DNA of 64,000 nt from an uncultured Lachnospiraceae bacterium (GCA_902786515.1 CADADA010000015.1:1-64000); one strand, 5' to 3'. Positions 27,024-36,379 are shown, counted from the stretch's first letter. Notes: generated by a model not told the origin, from the sequence alone. Numbers and translations are program-made.

Positions 27024-27680
27024 ATGGATAAAAAATCATATGCAGTTATAGGAGTGGGAAGGTTCGGTGCGGCAGTAGCCGAGGAATTAAGTAAAGTAGG
27101 TGCGGAAGTGCTTGCTGTTGATGTGGATGATGAAAGAATCCATAAGATTGCGCCTATTGTGGATTGTGCTGCAAAGGTAGATGTGTGTGATACTGAAATG
27201 ATGGATTCGCTGGGTATTGCAAACATGGACGGAGTTGTAATCGGAATGGCGGGAACCTTAGATGCCAGTATTATGGCGGCATTGTATGCAAAAGAAAGCG
27301 GTGTTCCTTATATACTTGCAAAGGCGAGGGATGCGACGCATGCAAAAATACTTGAAAAAATCGGTGTAGACAAAGTAGTTATACCGGAAAAAGAGACGGG
27401 AATACGAATTGCCAGAGGTATGATGTCAGGTGAAATTCTTGATTTTGTGGAGTTATCAGACAGAATAAGAATTATTGAGATACCGGTTAAGAAGGAGTGG
27501 CTGGATAAAAAGTTATCCCAGATTAATTTTAAGAAAATGTATTCTGCCGGAGTCGTGGCGGTTCGCGGTGAAGATGGAGAAGTTGAGACGGATATTGACG
27601 GAGACATTGCATTTAAGGAAGGAATGTCAGTGTATGTCACGATAGACAGAAATAATATTGCCAAGATTATTAATAAATGA
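27024..27680 (+). CDS. ktrA: KtrA-type potassium uptake regulatory subunit (RCK/TrkA-N)
   Basis: 218-residue cytoplasmic gating ring subunit. The N-terminal Rossmann domain has VIGVGRFGAAVAEEL (GxGxxG) and the acidic residue VDVDDERI that contacts nucleotide. A C-terminal RCK-C domain is at about 135-218. ATP and ADP binding to the ring opens or closes KtrB in the known family. It starts 23 bases after ktrB with AAAGGAGGG, so they form an operon. It has the length of KtrA, not of the doubled TrkA. Confidence 0.93.
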   Translation: MDKKSYAVIGVGRFGAAVAEELSKVGAEVLAVDVDDERIHKIAPIVDCAAKVDVCDTEMMDSLGIANMDGVVIGMAGTLDASIMAALYAKESGVPYILAKARDATHAKILEKIGVDKVVIPEKETGIRIARGMMSGEILDFVELSDRIRIIEIPVKKEWLDKKLSQINFKKMYSAGVVAVRGEDGEVETDIDGDIAFKEGMSVYVTIDRNNIAKIINK

Positions 27681-27721
27681 TACACTATACACTATAAAAG
27701 AAGAAAGGGCATGGATTTATC

Positions 27722-28435
27722 ATGAAAACATTATCGATTGAACAGGAACTGAAAAACAATTCTTATCCGGGAAGAGGAATAATTATCGGAAAAAGCAAAG
27801 ATGGAACCAAAGCGGTAACAGCATATTTTATTATGGGAAGAAGTGAGAACAGCCGTAACAGAGTATTTGTGGAAGAAGGAGAGGGAATCCGTACACAGGC
27901 ATTTGATCCTTCTAAACTTACAGACCCTAGCCTTATCATTTACGCTCCGGTACGTGTTCTGGGAAATAAAACAATTGTAACAAACGGCGACCAGACAGAT
28001 ACAATTTACGAATTGATGGAAAAGGGACAGACTTTTGAACAGTCATTAAGAACACGTGAATTTGAGCCGGACGGACCGAATTATACACCGCGTATTTCAG
28101 GAATAATGGAGATTGAAGATGGAAAGTTTAATTATTCGATGTCAATCTTAAAGAGCGATAATGGAAATCCGGACTCTTGCAATCGTTATACATTTTCATA
28201 TGAGACATGTCCGGCAGGTGAAGGACATTTTATTCATACTTATATGGGTGACGGTAATCCACTTCCAAGTTTCGAGGGAGAGCCGAAGCTTATAGAGATT
28301 CCGGATGATATGGATGATTTTGCACAGACGTTGTGGAACAGCCTTAATGAGGACAATAAGGTATCCTTGTTTGTAAGATATATTGATATCGCGACAGGTA
28401 CATATACAGGAAAAATCATTAATAAAAACGTTTAA
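27722..28435 (+). CDS. purO: IMP cyclohydrolase (PurO-like)
   Basis: 237-residue protein of the IMP_cyclohyd family (PF07826), the class first known from archaeal PurO, which closes FAICAR to IMP, the last step of purine synthesis. The family pattern is seen in NNSYPGRGIIIG at the N-terminus, YFIMGRSENSRNRVF and the acidic region NGDQTDTIYE. In most bacteria this step is done by the N-terminal half of PurH, but that half is missing in the following gene, so the two proteins together replace bifunctional PurH. They are co-transcribed, 20 bases apart. The reaction is inferred from family and context. Confidence 0.88.
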   Translation: MKTLSIEQELKNNSYPGRGIIIGKSKDGTKAVTAYFIMGRSENSRNRVFVEEGEGIRTQAFDPSKLTDPSLIIYAPVRVLGNKTIVTNGDQTDTIYELMEKGQTFEQSLRTREFEPDGPNYTPRISGIMEIEDGKFNYSMSILKSDNGNPDSCNRYTFSYETCPAGEGHFIHTYMGDGNPLPSFEGEPKLIEIPDDMDDFAQTLWNSLNEDNKVSLFVRYIDIATGTYTGKIINKNV

Positions 28436-28455
28436 TATAATATGGAAGGAATAAG

Positions 28456-29637
28456 ATGATGAAAGAATTAGAATTAAAATACGGATGTAATCCTAATCAG
28501 AAACCGTCAAGAATTTATATGGAAGAAGGAGAATTACCTATAAAGGTGCTTTGCGGAAAACCGGGATATATTAATTTCCTTGACTCGTTTAACGGATGGC
28601 AGTTAGTAAGCGAATTAAAGAAAGCAACAGGGATTCCGGCTGCTACTTCTTTTAAGCATGTGTCGCCTGCAGGGGCAGCAGTAGGACTTCCTATGACAGA
28701 TGTTGAGAAGAAGATTTACTGGGTTGACGACCTTGACATAGAGTTTACACCACTTGCAAATGCTTATTCAAGAGCAAGAGGAGCGGACAGAATGTCTTCC
28801 TTCGGTGATTTCATTGCCCTTTCTGATGTATGTGATGTATCTACGGCAAAGATTATCAAGAGAGAAGTATCTGATGGTGTCATTGCTCCGGGATATGAAC
28901 CTGAGGCACTTGAGATATTGAAGGCTAAGAAGAATGGCAATTATAATGTCATTGAGATTGATGAGAATTATCATCCAAAGCAGTTAGAGAGAAAAGAAGT
29001 ATTTGGTATCACATTTGAACAGGGAAGAAATGAACTGGTGATTGATGACGAATTCTTTAGCAATATTGTGACAGAGAATAAGGAGCTTACTGATGCTGCA
29101 AAGATTGACCTTGCAATTGCAATGATTACATTAAAGTATACTCAGTCAAATTCTGTATGTTATGTAAAGGGCGGACAGGCAATTGGTATCGGAGCAGGAC
29201 AGCAGTCAAGGATTCATTGTACGAGACTTGCAGGTTCTAAGGCAGACAACTGGTTTTTACGTCAGTGTCCTAAGGTATTGGAACTTCCGTTCTTAGATAC
29301 AATCAGACGTGCGGACAGAGATAATGCTATTGATTTATATATCGGTGAGGATTATATGGACGTACTTGCTGACGGACAGTGGGAGAAAATCTTCAAAGTA
29401 AAACCTGAAGTATTTACGGCAGAAGAGAAGAGAGCATGGCTTGATAAGAATACAGATGTTGCACTTGGTTCAGATGCATTTTTCCCGTTTGGAGACAATA
29501 TCGAAAGAGCTCACAGAAGTGGTGTAAAGTATGTTGCACAGCCGGGTGGCTCTATCCGTGATGATAATGTTATTGAGACATGTAACAAATATGGTATGGT
29601 TATGAGCTTTACAGGACTTAGATTATTCCATCATTAA
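28456..29637 (+). CDS. purH: AICAR formyltransferase (PurH C-terminal-like, stand-alone)
   Basis: 393-residue enzyme transferring a formyl group from 10-formyl-THF to AICAR. It begins directly with the transformylase domain KYGCNPNQKPSRIY, and has the catalytic Lys-His pair in SFKHVSPAGAAVG, the SDVCDVSTAKIIKREVSDGVIAPG segment split by Ser/Asp, and the C-terminal AFFPFGDNIERA. The IMP cyclohydrolase (MGS-like) domain normally fused at the N-terminus of PurH is absent, and the preceding PurO-like gene supplies it. Start ATG 28456 or 28459; both follow GGAAGGAA. Confidence 0.94.
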   Translation: MMKELELKYGCNPNQKPSRIYMEEGELPIKVLCGKPGYINFLDSFNGWQLVSELKKATGIPAATSFKHVSPAGAAVGLPMTDVEKKIYWVDDLDIEFTPLANAYSRARGADRMSSFGDFIALSDVCDVSTAKIIKREVSDGVIAPGYEPEALEILKAKKNGNYNVIEIDENYHPKQLERKEVFGITFEQGRNELVIDDEFFSNIVTENKELTDAAKIDLAIAMITLKYTQSNSVCYVKGGQAIGIGAGQQSRIHCTRLAGSKADNWFLRQCPKVLELPFLDTIRRADRDNAIDLYIGEDYMDVLADGQWEKIFKVKPEVFTAEEKRAWLDKNTDVALGSDAFFPFGDNIERAHRSGVKYVAQPGGSIRDDNVIETCNKYGMVMSFTGLRLFHH

Positions 29638-29658
29638 TAAAGGAAAGGCCTGAGAAAA

Positions 29659-30579
29659 ATGGTTGAGTATGGCAGACTCCTTAATATGCAGATAATGATA
29701 TTGATACTTACTGCCATTGGATATTTGCTTAGAAAATTAAATATAATAAATACAGAGGCAAGAGCGGGGCTGACAAGTCTGGTTATTGATGTTGTACTAC
29801 CTTGTAATATCGTATATTCATTTATTATAAAATTGAATGATGAAGTTATAAAGGCGAGTATAGAGGTTTTTGTTATATCTATAGTGATACAGATGGTGTG
29901 TTATGGCCTTGGCTTCATTCTTTATCGTAAAACTGCGAAAGAAGAGGAGAAAGTGTTAAAATATGCAACGATATGTTCAAATGCCGGATTCTTGGGAAAC
30001 CCGCTTGTAGAGGGGATATATGGAAGTATGGGACTTATGTATGCTTCCATATATCTGATTCCTCAAAGAGTCTGTATGTGGTCAGCAGGAGTTTCATGTT
30101 TTACCGAGGCGAAAGGAAAAGACATTATAAAAAAAGTCCTTACACATCCTTGCATTGTAGCTGTTATGATAGGAATGATTCTGATGGGATTTCAGATTAA
30201 ACTTCCTGAATTTGCGGCATCTACAATCCATACGATAAGCAATTGCACCACTACACTTTCGATGATAGTAATTGGTGGTATCCTTGCAGAAATTGATATA
30301 AAAACTGTTATCAGCAGGTTGAATATATATTACTGTCTGATACGTCTTGTCATTATACCGATTTTGGTATTGTTTGTTTGTTCTTTTTTTAAGTTGGATA
30401 ATCTTGTAGTTGCGGTTTCGACGGTGCTTGCGGGAATGCCGGCGGGCTCTACTACGGTAATTCTTGCTTCTAAGTATCATGGTGACGAGAAATTTGCAGT
30501 GAGAATAGTGTTTTTGTCAACATTGCTGTCAATGTTTACAATTCCGGCTTTATGTATGATAATAAATCTTGTAAGATAG
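29659..30579 (+). CDS. AEC (auxin efflux carrier) family transporter
   Basis: 306-residue membrane protein of the AEC/BART superfamily (PF03547), with about ten hydrophobic segments. Typical motifs are VIDVVLPCNIVYSF in the N-terminal half, CSNAGFLGNPLVEGIYG in the middle and AGMPAGSTTVILASKYHGDE near the C-terminus. The last is the conserved loop of the family. Bacterial members export or import malate and other organic acids, but specificity cannot be predicted. It follows the purine genes by 21 bases with a GGAAAGG site, and the next gene starts 9 bases later, so they may be one transcript. Confidence 0.87.
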   Translation: MVEYGRLLNMQIMILILTAIGYLLRKLNIINTEARAGLTSLVIDVVLPCNIVYSFIIKLNDEVIKASIEVFVISIVIQMVCYGLGFILYRKTAKEEEKVLKYATICSNAGFLGNPLVEGIYGSMGLMYASIYLIPQRVCMWSAGVSCFTEAKGKDIIKKVLTHPCIVAVMIGMILMGFQIKLPEFAASTIHTISNCTTTLSMIVIGGILAEIDIKTVISRLNIYYCLIRLVIIPILVLFVCSFFKLDNLVVAVSTVLAGMPAGSTTVILASKYHGDEKFAVRIVFLSTLLSMFTIPALCMIINLVR

Positions 30580-30588
30580 GAGGCACAT

Positions 30589-30951
30589 ATGAAGATACTT
30601 AGAGACATAACAAAGAGTCAGCTTTTATTATTGGAAAAAAACGGTTTACTGCATAAGGATAAGTGTGTAAGTGTCAATTTGAACAGTAATAAAAAGTACG
30701 ATATTGACTTTATTACCTCAAAGGCATATTTTGATGCATATGATTTTTTGTTCAGTGAACAAAGAGTCAAGATTATAAAAGAACTTGGAAGCATTGAAAA
30801 TGAAAAGAAGGAAGAAATAACAGAAAAAAACAATCTTATTGATGAATTGGAGAAGGCAAAAGAAAAAGAAATAGGTGATGGTAATTATTCTGTTGCGGTG
30901 GGAATAGATAAAGCTATCAAGATAGTGAAAGAATATCAAAACAATAGATAG
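30589..30951 (+). CDS. Small hypothetical protein with coiled-coil tail
   Basis: 120 residues, not recognised. The N-terminal half is basic and beta-rich (CVSVNLNSNKKYDIDFI); the C-terminal half (about 60-105) is a charged helix of Glu and Lys that would form a coiled coil. No signal peptide or membrane segment. AGGAGGC precedes the ATG, and the spacing of 9 bases after the AEC gene and 18 bases before the YwlG gene places it in an operon. Coding character (codon use like its neighbours) supports a real gene. Confidence 0.7.
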   Translation: MKILRDITKSQLLLLEKNGLLHKDKCVSVNLNSNKKYDIDFITSKAYFDAYDFLFSEQRVKIIKELGSIENEKKEEITEKNNLIDELEKAKEKEIGDGNYSVAVGIDKAIKIVKEYQNNR

Positions 30952-30969
30952 AAAGAAAGAAGAGTTTTT

Positions 30970-31515
30970 ATGTATTCAGAATTAATAAATCAGGCAGAAG
31001 ATGCAACGAGAGAGATTGTTGAAACGGCGAATCTGAAAAAAGGACAGATATTAGTTGTCGGATGTTCTTCGAGTGAAATATGCGGAGACAGGATGGGAAC
31101 TAATTCTAATCCGGATGTGGCGAAAGCGGTTTTTGAAGGAATATACAATGTTTTAAAAGAGAAAGGGATATATCTTGCGGCTCAGTGTTGTGAACATTTG
31201 AACAGGGCTATTATAGTTGAAAGGGAAGCGGTACCGTTTTCTGATATAGTTAATGTTGTCCCGAAGCCTAAGGCAGGAGGTTCCTTTGGTACAGCGGCTT
31301 ATCATGCTTTCGCTAATCCTGTGGCTGTTGAAGAGATAAAAGCGGATGCCGGAATTGATATAGGTGGTACTCTGATAGGCATGCATATAAAGAAAGTAGC
31401 TGTTCCGGTTAAACTAAAAAATCACCGTATAGGTGAGGCATATGTATCTGCAGCAAGGACAAGACCGAAGTTTATCGGGGGAGAAAGAGCTGTTTATAAT
31501 GAAGAATTAATGTAA
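30970..31515 (+). CDS. ywlG: YwlG family (TIGR01440, UPF0340) protein
   Basis: 181 residues matching the conserved Firmicutes family TIGR01440/UPF0340. Characteristic parts are LVVGCSSSEICGDRMGTNS near residue 30, LAAQCCEHLNRAIIVE, VVPKPKAGGSFGTAAY and the Gly-rich AGIDIGGTLIGMHIK. Its biochemical role is not established in the family as I know it; conserved Cys and Asn residues suggest an enzyme. It ends the transcript that begins with the AEC gene, with a 68-base gap to the next small gene. Confidence 0.88.
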   Translation: MYSELINQAEDATREIVETANLKKGQILVVGCSSSEICGDRMGTNSNPDVAKAVFEGIYNVLKEKGIYLAAQCCEHLNRAIIVEREAVPFSDIVNVVPKPKAGGSFGTAAYHAFANPVAVEEIKADAGIDIGGTLIGMHIKKVAVPVKLKNHRIGEAYVSAARTRPKFIGGERAVYNEELM

Positions 31516-31583
31516 AATATTGACAATATTATTTGCATATACTAAGATAAAGTAGAGCAGATTAATGGGAAAGGTATGATTTT

Positions 31584-31880
31584 ATGAATGAATTGCTTGA
31601 AAAATTGCTTTCATTGGGAGGAAAAGAAGTACTGATACCTGAAGATGTTCCTAATGATATGGTGCAATTAGGACGATTGTATGAGTATCCGGTTCTGAAA
31701 CCGGTTGGAGGAACATCAAGATACTTTATCAGCAAAGAAGAAGATGTACGAGTTGTCTGGGGATTTGTATTAGACGAAGATGATGTATGGAAAATGCATT
31801 CATGGCTGGTAGCAAAGAACAGAGAGTTAATACTTGATAATGAAGAATATAGAAAATATTATGGTCTTGTAAAGGCATAG
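31584..31880 (+). CDS. Small hypothetical protein
   Basis: 98 residues, not recognised. It is acidic, with no signal peptide or membrane helix, and has a compact mixed pattern (ELLEKLLSLGGKEVLIPEDV, RYFISKEEDVRVVWGFVLD, DVWKMHSWLVAKNRE). GGAAAGGTATG precedes the ATG at 31584. It is followed by a terminator, so it is a single gene. A clean ribosome binding site and continuous coding character make it believable. Confidence 0.68.
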   Translation: MNELLEKLLSLGGKEVLIPEDVPNDMVQLGRLYEYPVLKPVGGTSRYFISKEEDVRVVWGFVLDEDDVWKMHSWLVAKNRELILDNEEYRKYYGLVKA

Positions 31881-31903
31881 GGGAGGATATTGTTATTGAA
31901 TGT

Positions 31904-31932
31904 AAAAGCGGTAGCCTCTGGCTACAGCTTTT
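31904..31932 (+). terminator. Terminator after the small hypothetical gene
   Basis: AAAAGC and GTAGCC on the left (31904-31916) pair with GGCTAC and GCTTTT on the right (31920-31932) around TCT, with one mismatch. The arms end in an A run on the left and a T run on the right. Confidence 0.7.
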
Positions 31933-31967
31933 AACATATATTAAAGAACAGAAATGGAGGCAGGAAC

Positions 31968-34900
31968 ATGAAGAGAAAATTTTGTAAACCAATGGCTATG
32001 TTGTTATCTACAGCTATGATAGCAACGATGATACCATCTTATGGTGCCGGAAAGGCATCGGCAAAGAATTGCGACATTGTGATTGGACAGAATGAGACGG
32101 AAGAAAAAGAATGTAATTACATTGAAGGCGAGGCAGTGATTGTTAGGGACTCATCTTCAAATGAACTATCAAAAAGCGCAGATGATGATTACTATGTAAA
32201 AGAAGAATGGCAGTTTGAGGGGGACGACTTAAGCAAAGCATCTGCCGGAAAAAAAGACAAATTATATTTAGATGGCATGACCATATCTGTTATAAAGTCA
32301 GATAAGCTTTCAACAAAACAGCTTGTAAAAATACTCAAGAGAAGAAGTGATATAGTATATGCTTCGCCAAATTATATTTGTAAGGCGGAAGGTATTACAA
32401 CAGATACATATTCAGAATATCAATGGGCATTAGAAAATGATGGGTATGATATTAATCCTGAGACCATATGGAATACGGGCGTTACAGGTACAGATACGGT
32501 GAAGGATGAGGAACCGGTTGTTGCAATAATCGATACCGGAGTAGACTATACGCATCCGGATCTGGATGAAAATATGTGGGTAAATCCATATCCTGATAAA
32601 ATACAAGGAACACACGGATACGATTTTGTAGAAAATGATGATGATCCGATGGATGAAAACAGTCATGGAACACATTGCGCAGGTATCATAGCGGCAGAAG
32701 CGGATAATGAAGGTATCGCAGGTGTGAATCAGCATGCTAAGATTATGGCGTTGAGGGTGCTTGATGCTGAAGGTTCGGGAACTCTTGAAGATATCGTGGC
32801 CGCATATGCATATATTTATAAGGCACAGAAAGCCGGAGTGAACATTATCGCGATTAATGATTCATGGGGATTTAGCGGCTTTGGATTATCAGAAATAGGA
32901 GATATCCTTTCTGCTTGTATTGATTTGGCGGGTGAAAATGGTGCCCTTTCATTTTGTGCAGCGGGAAATGAAAGTTCAGATAATGATAGTATAACGACTA
33001 TGCCTGCATGCGCAGACAGTCAGTATAAAGTTGTTGTAGCAGCAGTAAATGAAAAAAATGAACTTGCAGATTTTTCAAACTTTGGAAAGAAATCAGTTGA
33101 TATAGGTGCTCCGGGGGCTGACATATTGTCTACGGTTGCTGTGGATTGCTTCAATCCGGGCATTTATAAGGGCGAAAAGAATACGGAGTTGTGCAGTAAT
33201 TTTAATGATTTCAGTACTGATACGGCTTTGGATGGCATTTTAGCAAAATCAGGTAATGTAAGTATCAATTATGACGGTAATTTTATTAAAAAAATTGAGA
33301 ATAATGGCTGTCTTGAGTGGAAGCTTGATGTGAAAGCAGGAAGAACCTACGATTTAAGAATACCATATCATGTAAATGCTTCTAATACTTCTTTATTTGG
33401 AAGCTTTATGCTCAGCTTATCTGCTAAGACAACTACAAAGAAGTCGCTATATGCACAGTTCGGATATGAAAATCTTCTGGGAGAAATTGATGTTGCAGAT
33501 GTTGAAAAATCCGGAAAAGTTGAGGAAGCGTTAATTCAAAGCACGATAATGGGACAGGAAAATTATTGGGACCATTATGAGTTTGAGCTTATATCTGCGG
33601 GCGAAGCTGATAATCAGGATAGAGAAATTGTTATTCGGATAGTTGCCGTAGAAGATGGTACCCTTGATTTGAAACTTGATGATTTTGGAATCAGTAAGGA
33701 AAATGTTGAGAAGTCTGCATTTGGTAAATACGATTTTTACAACGGAACATCTATGGCGACACCGTACACTACAGGTTCAGGAGCTTTAGCTTACGCAAAA
33801 CTTTACGAAGAATTGAAGGAAATGGATAAGGCAGAAAGAGCGTTGGAATTGAAGAGCAGAATACTGGGCTGCAGCCAGAAAAGTGAATCATTAAAAGGAA
33901 AAGTAGCAACGGAAGGTTCTCTTGATTTATCATATTTGTATTCTCCGGCACCTGTTATTACAGCAATTAACAATTCAACAGATGGCAGGATTGAGATATC
34001 AGGAAAATACTTTGTCACAAATGAAAATAAGGCAAAGGTTTATGTAAACGGCAAACAGCATAATGCGGAAGTAGAAAATGAGCATATCGTACTCACAGAT
34101 AAAGAGTATTTAAACCAGGCGATAGAGATTAAGGTGGTCAATGACTATTCTGAGATTGTAATGGAGTATTATGTAAAATCATTTGATAAAACACCGGATA
34201 AGTGTGTTATCGATGACAGCATGAATACAATTGTTGCAGCTCCGGAATTTGTATTCTCAGACGGAAATAATATGTATGCATTTGATTCTTTAAGAGGGAC
34301 TATAAGCCGTTATGATGAAATGCTCTATGACGTAGAAGGAGATGGAGAAGGGGCACGCGGCAATTCTCAAGAGGTGCCTGAGACAGAAGTAGAAGGTGCA
34401 AAATACTTTTGGACACCATATGTGTCTGTGAGCATGGATTCGATATTTGCGGATATGAATAAAGTAATGCTTTATAATACAGAGATGGTATTCAATTCAG
34501 GAATAAGATGTTATAATAAGAAGTTCGTTTCACTTGTTACATTGAATCATAATAATGGAGATGGCAAGACGATATATAGTGATCAGTATATTGTAAGTTA
34601 TGATACTACTACTTTTACATGGACTTATTATGAACTTCCGGATAAAATCACTATGCTTAGTGCATCAGCATTTGGAATGTACAATGGAAATATTGTGATT
34701 GCCGGTGGAATTAATTCTGCAAATGAATACTCAAAACAGGTTGCGATGATTAGTTATGATGATTTATGTGAAGGTAAGGATACATGGGTAATTTCAGACA
34801 GCCTTCCATCAATGAGAGCCGGAGGAAGTATGTATCAGACCGGAACAAAGCTTGTATTGTCAGGCGGAAAAAACGGTTCAGATTCCGAGCTTGTAAAAAA

Positions 34901-35852
34901 TGTGATTTATGACGGAAATTCTTGGAAAGAATCTACAGCTGTTTTAAAATCTGCATCTTTGAAAAATGATTCTCAAGAGGTGCCTGAAATGGAATCGCCG
35001 GTCGGTATTTGCAAAGACGGACTTATCTATGTAACAGATAATAATTATTCAGGATACGGAAACATTTTCATCTATAATGTCGACAAAGACCAATATGATA
35101 CTACGGGTTATTATTTTGATAAAACAGATGATTACGATGCGGTGTTTGCCAGCGAGGTGGATAATAAGGTATTTATCTATGCTACATATGACTGGGTAGA
35201 TGATTTTGAGATTATATATTTTGATAAATCCGGTTCATCTATTACAAACAATCCTATTGATGAAGAATTGACGGAATACATCGAAGACGAGGGAATTAAG
35301 AGTAACGATGTTTATATGTTTGATATCGAGTCAGGAATGTATAGCGTAACATCTACGGAAAATATTGCATACACCGGAATGCTTAATGGTGTAGGTAATT
35401 ACTATCCGGGAGACAGGGCTGAGCTCGAGATGTGGGCATTTGATGCTAAAACGTATTATCCTATAAATATGACAATCGACGGAAAGAAATACACTCCTGA
35501 AGAAGAGGGAAGCATCAAGTGTAGAATTGATATGGATTCTGATAAGGTTGTTAAACTCAAATGGGGAAAATATGTATCTTCTATCACCTTTAAAAATGGT
35601 AAGAAGTTATACATGACTCCGGGAAGCAAGAAAAATGTGAAAGCATATGCTTCAAAAGATGCAACAAATCGCAAGTTGTCATATTCGGTATCTAATAAAA
35701 AATATGCAAAAGTAGATTCGAAAGGTAATGTGACAGCTTTGAAGGCAGGGCTTGGAAAGATGGTCAAAATCACTGTAAAGCCAAAGGACGGTTCAAGTGT
35801 AAAGGCGGTTTGTAAAGTATACATTGTTAAATCAGTTAAGAATAAGAAATAG
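31968..35852 (+). CDS. Secreted multidomain S8 (subtilisin-like) serine protease
   Basis: 1294-residue exported protease. Signal peptide about 1-33, then an inhibitor-type prodomain (about 45-145). The S8 triad is Asp189 (AIIDTGVD), His233 (SHGTHCAG) and Ser595 (GTSMATP), with the oxyanion Asn in AAGNESS. The catalytic domain is interrupted: about 190 residues of beta-rich sequence (about 400-590) lie between GAPGADILST and the serine motif. C-terminal parts are an IPT-like region (about 665-735), kelch-like repeats (about 760-1020), and a BIG2-type Ig domain at the end (TFKNGKKLYMTPGSKKNVK). It has no LPXTG anchor. A 19-base identical segment encoding SQEVPE occurs twice inside it. Probable role is extracellular protein digestion. 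Confidence 0.92.
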   Translation: MKRKFCKPMAMLLSTAMIATMIPSYGAGKASAKNCDIVIGQNETEEKECNYIEGEAVIVRDSSSNELSKSADDDYYVKEEWQFEGDDLSKASAGKKDKLYLDGMTISVIKSDKLSTKQLVKILKRRSDIVYASPNYICKAEGITTDTYSEYQWALENDGYDINPETIWNTGVTGTDTVKDEEPVVAIIDTGVDYTHPDLDENMWVNPYPDKIQGTHGYDFVENDDDPMDENSHGTHCAGIIAAEADNEGIAGVNQHAKIMALRVLDAEGSGTLEDIVAAYAYIYKAQKAGVNIIAINDSWGFSGFGLSEIGDILSACIDLAGENGALSFCAAGNESSDNDSITTMPACADSQYKVVVAAVNEKNELADFSNFGKKSVDIGAPGADILSTVAVDCFNPGIYKGEKNTELCSNFNDFSTDTALDGILAKSGNVSINYDGNFIKKIENNGCLEWKLDVKAGRTYDLRIPYHVNASNTSLFGSFMLSLSAKTTTKKSLYAQFGYENLLGEIDVADVEKSGKVEEALIQSTIMGQENYWDHYEFELISAGEADNQDREIVIRIVAVEDGTLDLKLDDFGISKENVEKSAFGKYDFYNGTSMATPYTTGSGALAYAKLYEELKEMDKAERALELKSRILGCSQKSESLKGKVATEGSLDLSYLYSPAPVITAINNSTDGRIEISGKYFVTNENKAKVYVNGKQHNAEVENEHIVLTDKEYLNQAIEIKVVNDYSEIVMEYYVKSFDKTPDKCVIDDSMNTIVAAPEFVFSDGNNMYAFDSLRGTISRYDEMLYDVEGDGEGARGNSQEVPETEVEGAKYFWTPYVSVSMDSIFADMNKVMLYNTEMVFNSGIRCYNKKFVSLVTLNHNNGDGKTIYSDQYIVSYDTTTFTWTYYELPDKITMLSASAFGMYNGNIVIAGGINSANEYSKQVAMISYDDLCEGKDTWVISDSLPSMRAGGSMYQTGTKLVLSGGKNGSDSELVKNVIYDGNSWKESTAVLKSASLKNDSQEVPEMESPVGICKDGLIYVTDNNYSGYGNIFIYNVDKDQYDTTGYYFDKTDDYDAVFASEVDNKVFIYATYDWVDDFEIIYFDKSGSSITNNPIDEELTEYIEDEGIKSNDVYMFDIESGMYSVTSTENIAYTGMLNGVGNYYPGDRAELEMWAFDAKTYYPINMTIDGKKYTPEEEGSIKCRIDMDSDKVVKLKWGKYVSSITFKNGKKLYMTPGSKKNVKAYASKDATNRKLSYSVSNKKYAKVDSKGNVTALKAGLGKMVKITVKPKDGSSVKAVCKVYIVKSVKNKK

Positions 35853-35859
35853 TTTAAAG

Positions 35860-35890
35860 TGCCCCTTGTCTTAATGGCAGGGGGCATTTT
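35860..35890 (+). terminator. Terminator after the S8 protease
   Basis: TGCCCC at 35860-35865 pairs with GGGGCA at 35881-35886, extended by TTG/CAG pairs, followed by TTTT. Confidence 0.75.
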
Positions 35891-35959
35891 GCCTGCAAGA
35901 TAAAAAGGAATGGATTTGCTTTTAATAAAAATGCCGTAAACGGCAAAAATGTTAAATGT

Positions 35960-36135
35960 ATCAATTTATGAAAACTTCAAAATGATAGGTAGGATTTCGT
36001 AATTTACTACGTATGATATTCTAAAAATCCTAAAATTATACGTAACATAGATTATCTCCTACGCATCTATCATAGAAAAATTGAAAATAGTACGTAATAA
36101 CAACTGTTGCAGATGCATGAATACTCATAATCAAC
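35960..36135 (-). repeat. Non-coding repeat family A, copy 2 (inverted)
   Basis: Read on the minus strand this begins GTTGATTATGAGTATTCAT (ending at 36109-36135 on the + strand) and continues with the same motifs as copy 1 at 1364-1560, including TACGTACTATTT, ATACGTAGTAAA and TCCTAC. The copies are clearly homologous but diverged, with indels. No coding sequence. It is separated from the MITE-like element by about 60 bases of AT-rich sequence. Confidence 0.75.
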
Positions 36136-36194
36136 CAACTTTTCTCACTGTATTTTAAATTTTGCATTAATGAGAAAATTAATCACATAAGTAT

Positions 36195-36351
36195 TGTTAC
36201 TATTCACAGCTCCTCTCCCGACATTCGGATTTCCCGCTGCTTCGCAGCTCTCCCGGTGCTACGCACCTGAAATCCTCATGACGTGAAAGGTTCCTTACGT
36301 GCAAGCACGACGAATCTGTTTATTTTCTGTAATCAGCTGTGAATAGTAACA
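36195..36351. mobile_element. MITE-like element, family B copy 2
   Basis: 157 bases bounded by perfect 17-bp terminal inverted repeats, TGTTACTATTCACAGCT (36195-36211) and its complement (36335-36351). Directly outside lie identical AAGTAT hexamers (36189-36194 and 36352-36357), which look like a target-site duplication. The interior carries the 50-base core (36227-36276) shared exactly with 20,523-20,572, holding the hairpins GCTGC-TTC-GCAGC and GGTGC-TAC-GCACC. There is no transposase, so it would be moved in trans. Confidence 0.8.
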
Positions 36352-36379
36352 AAGTATTGTAATAATAGAAAAATAATCA

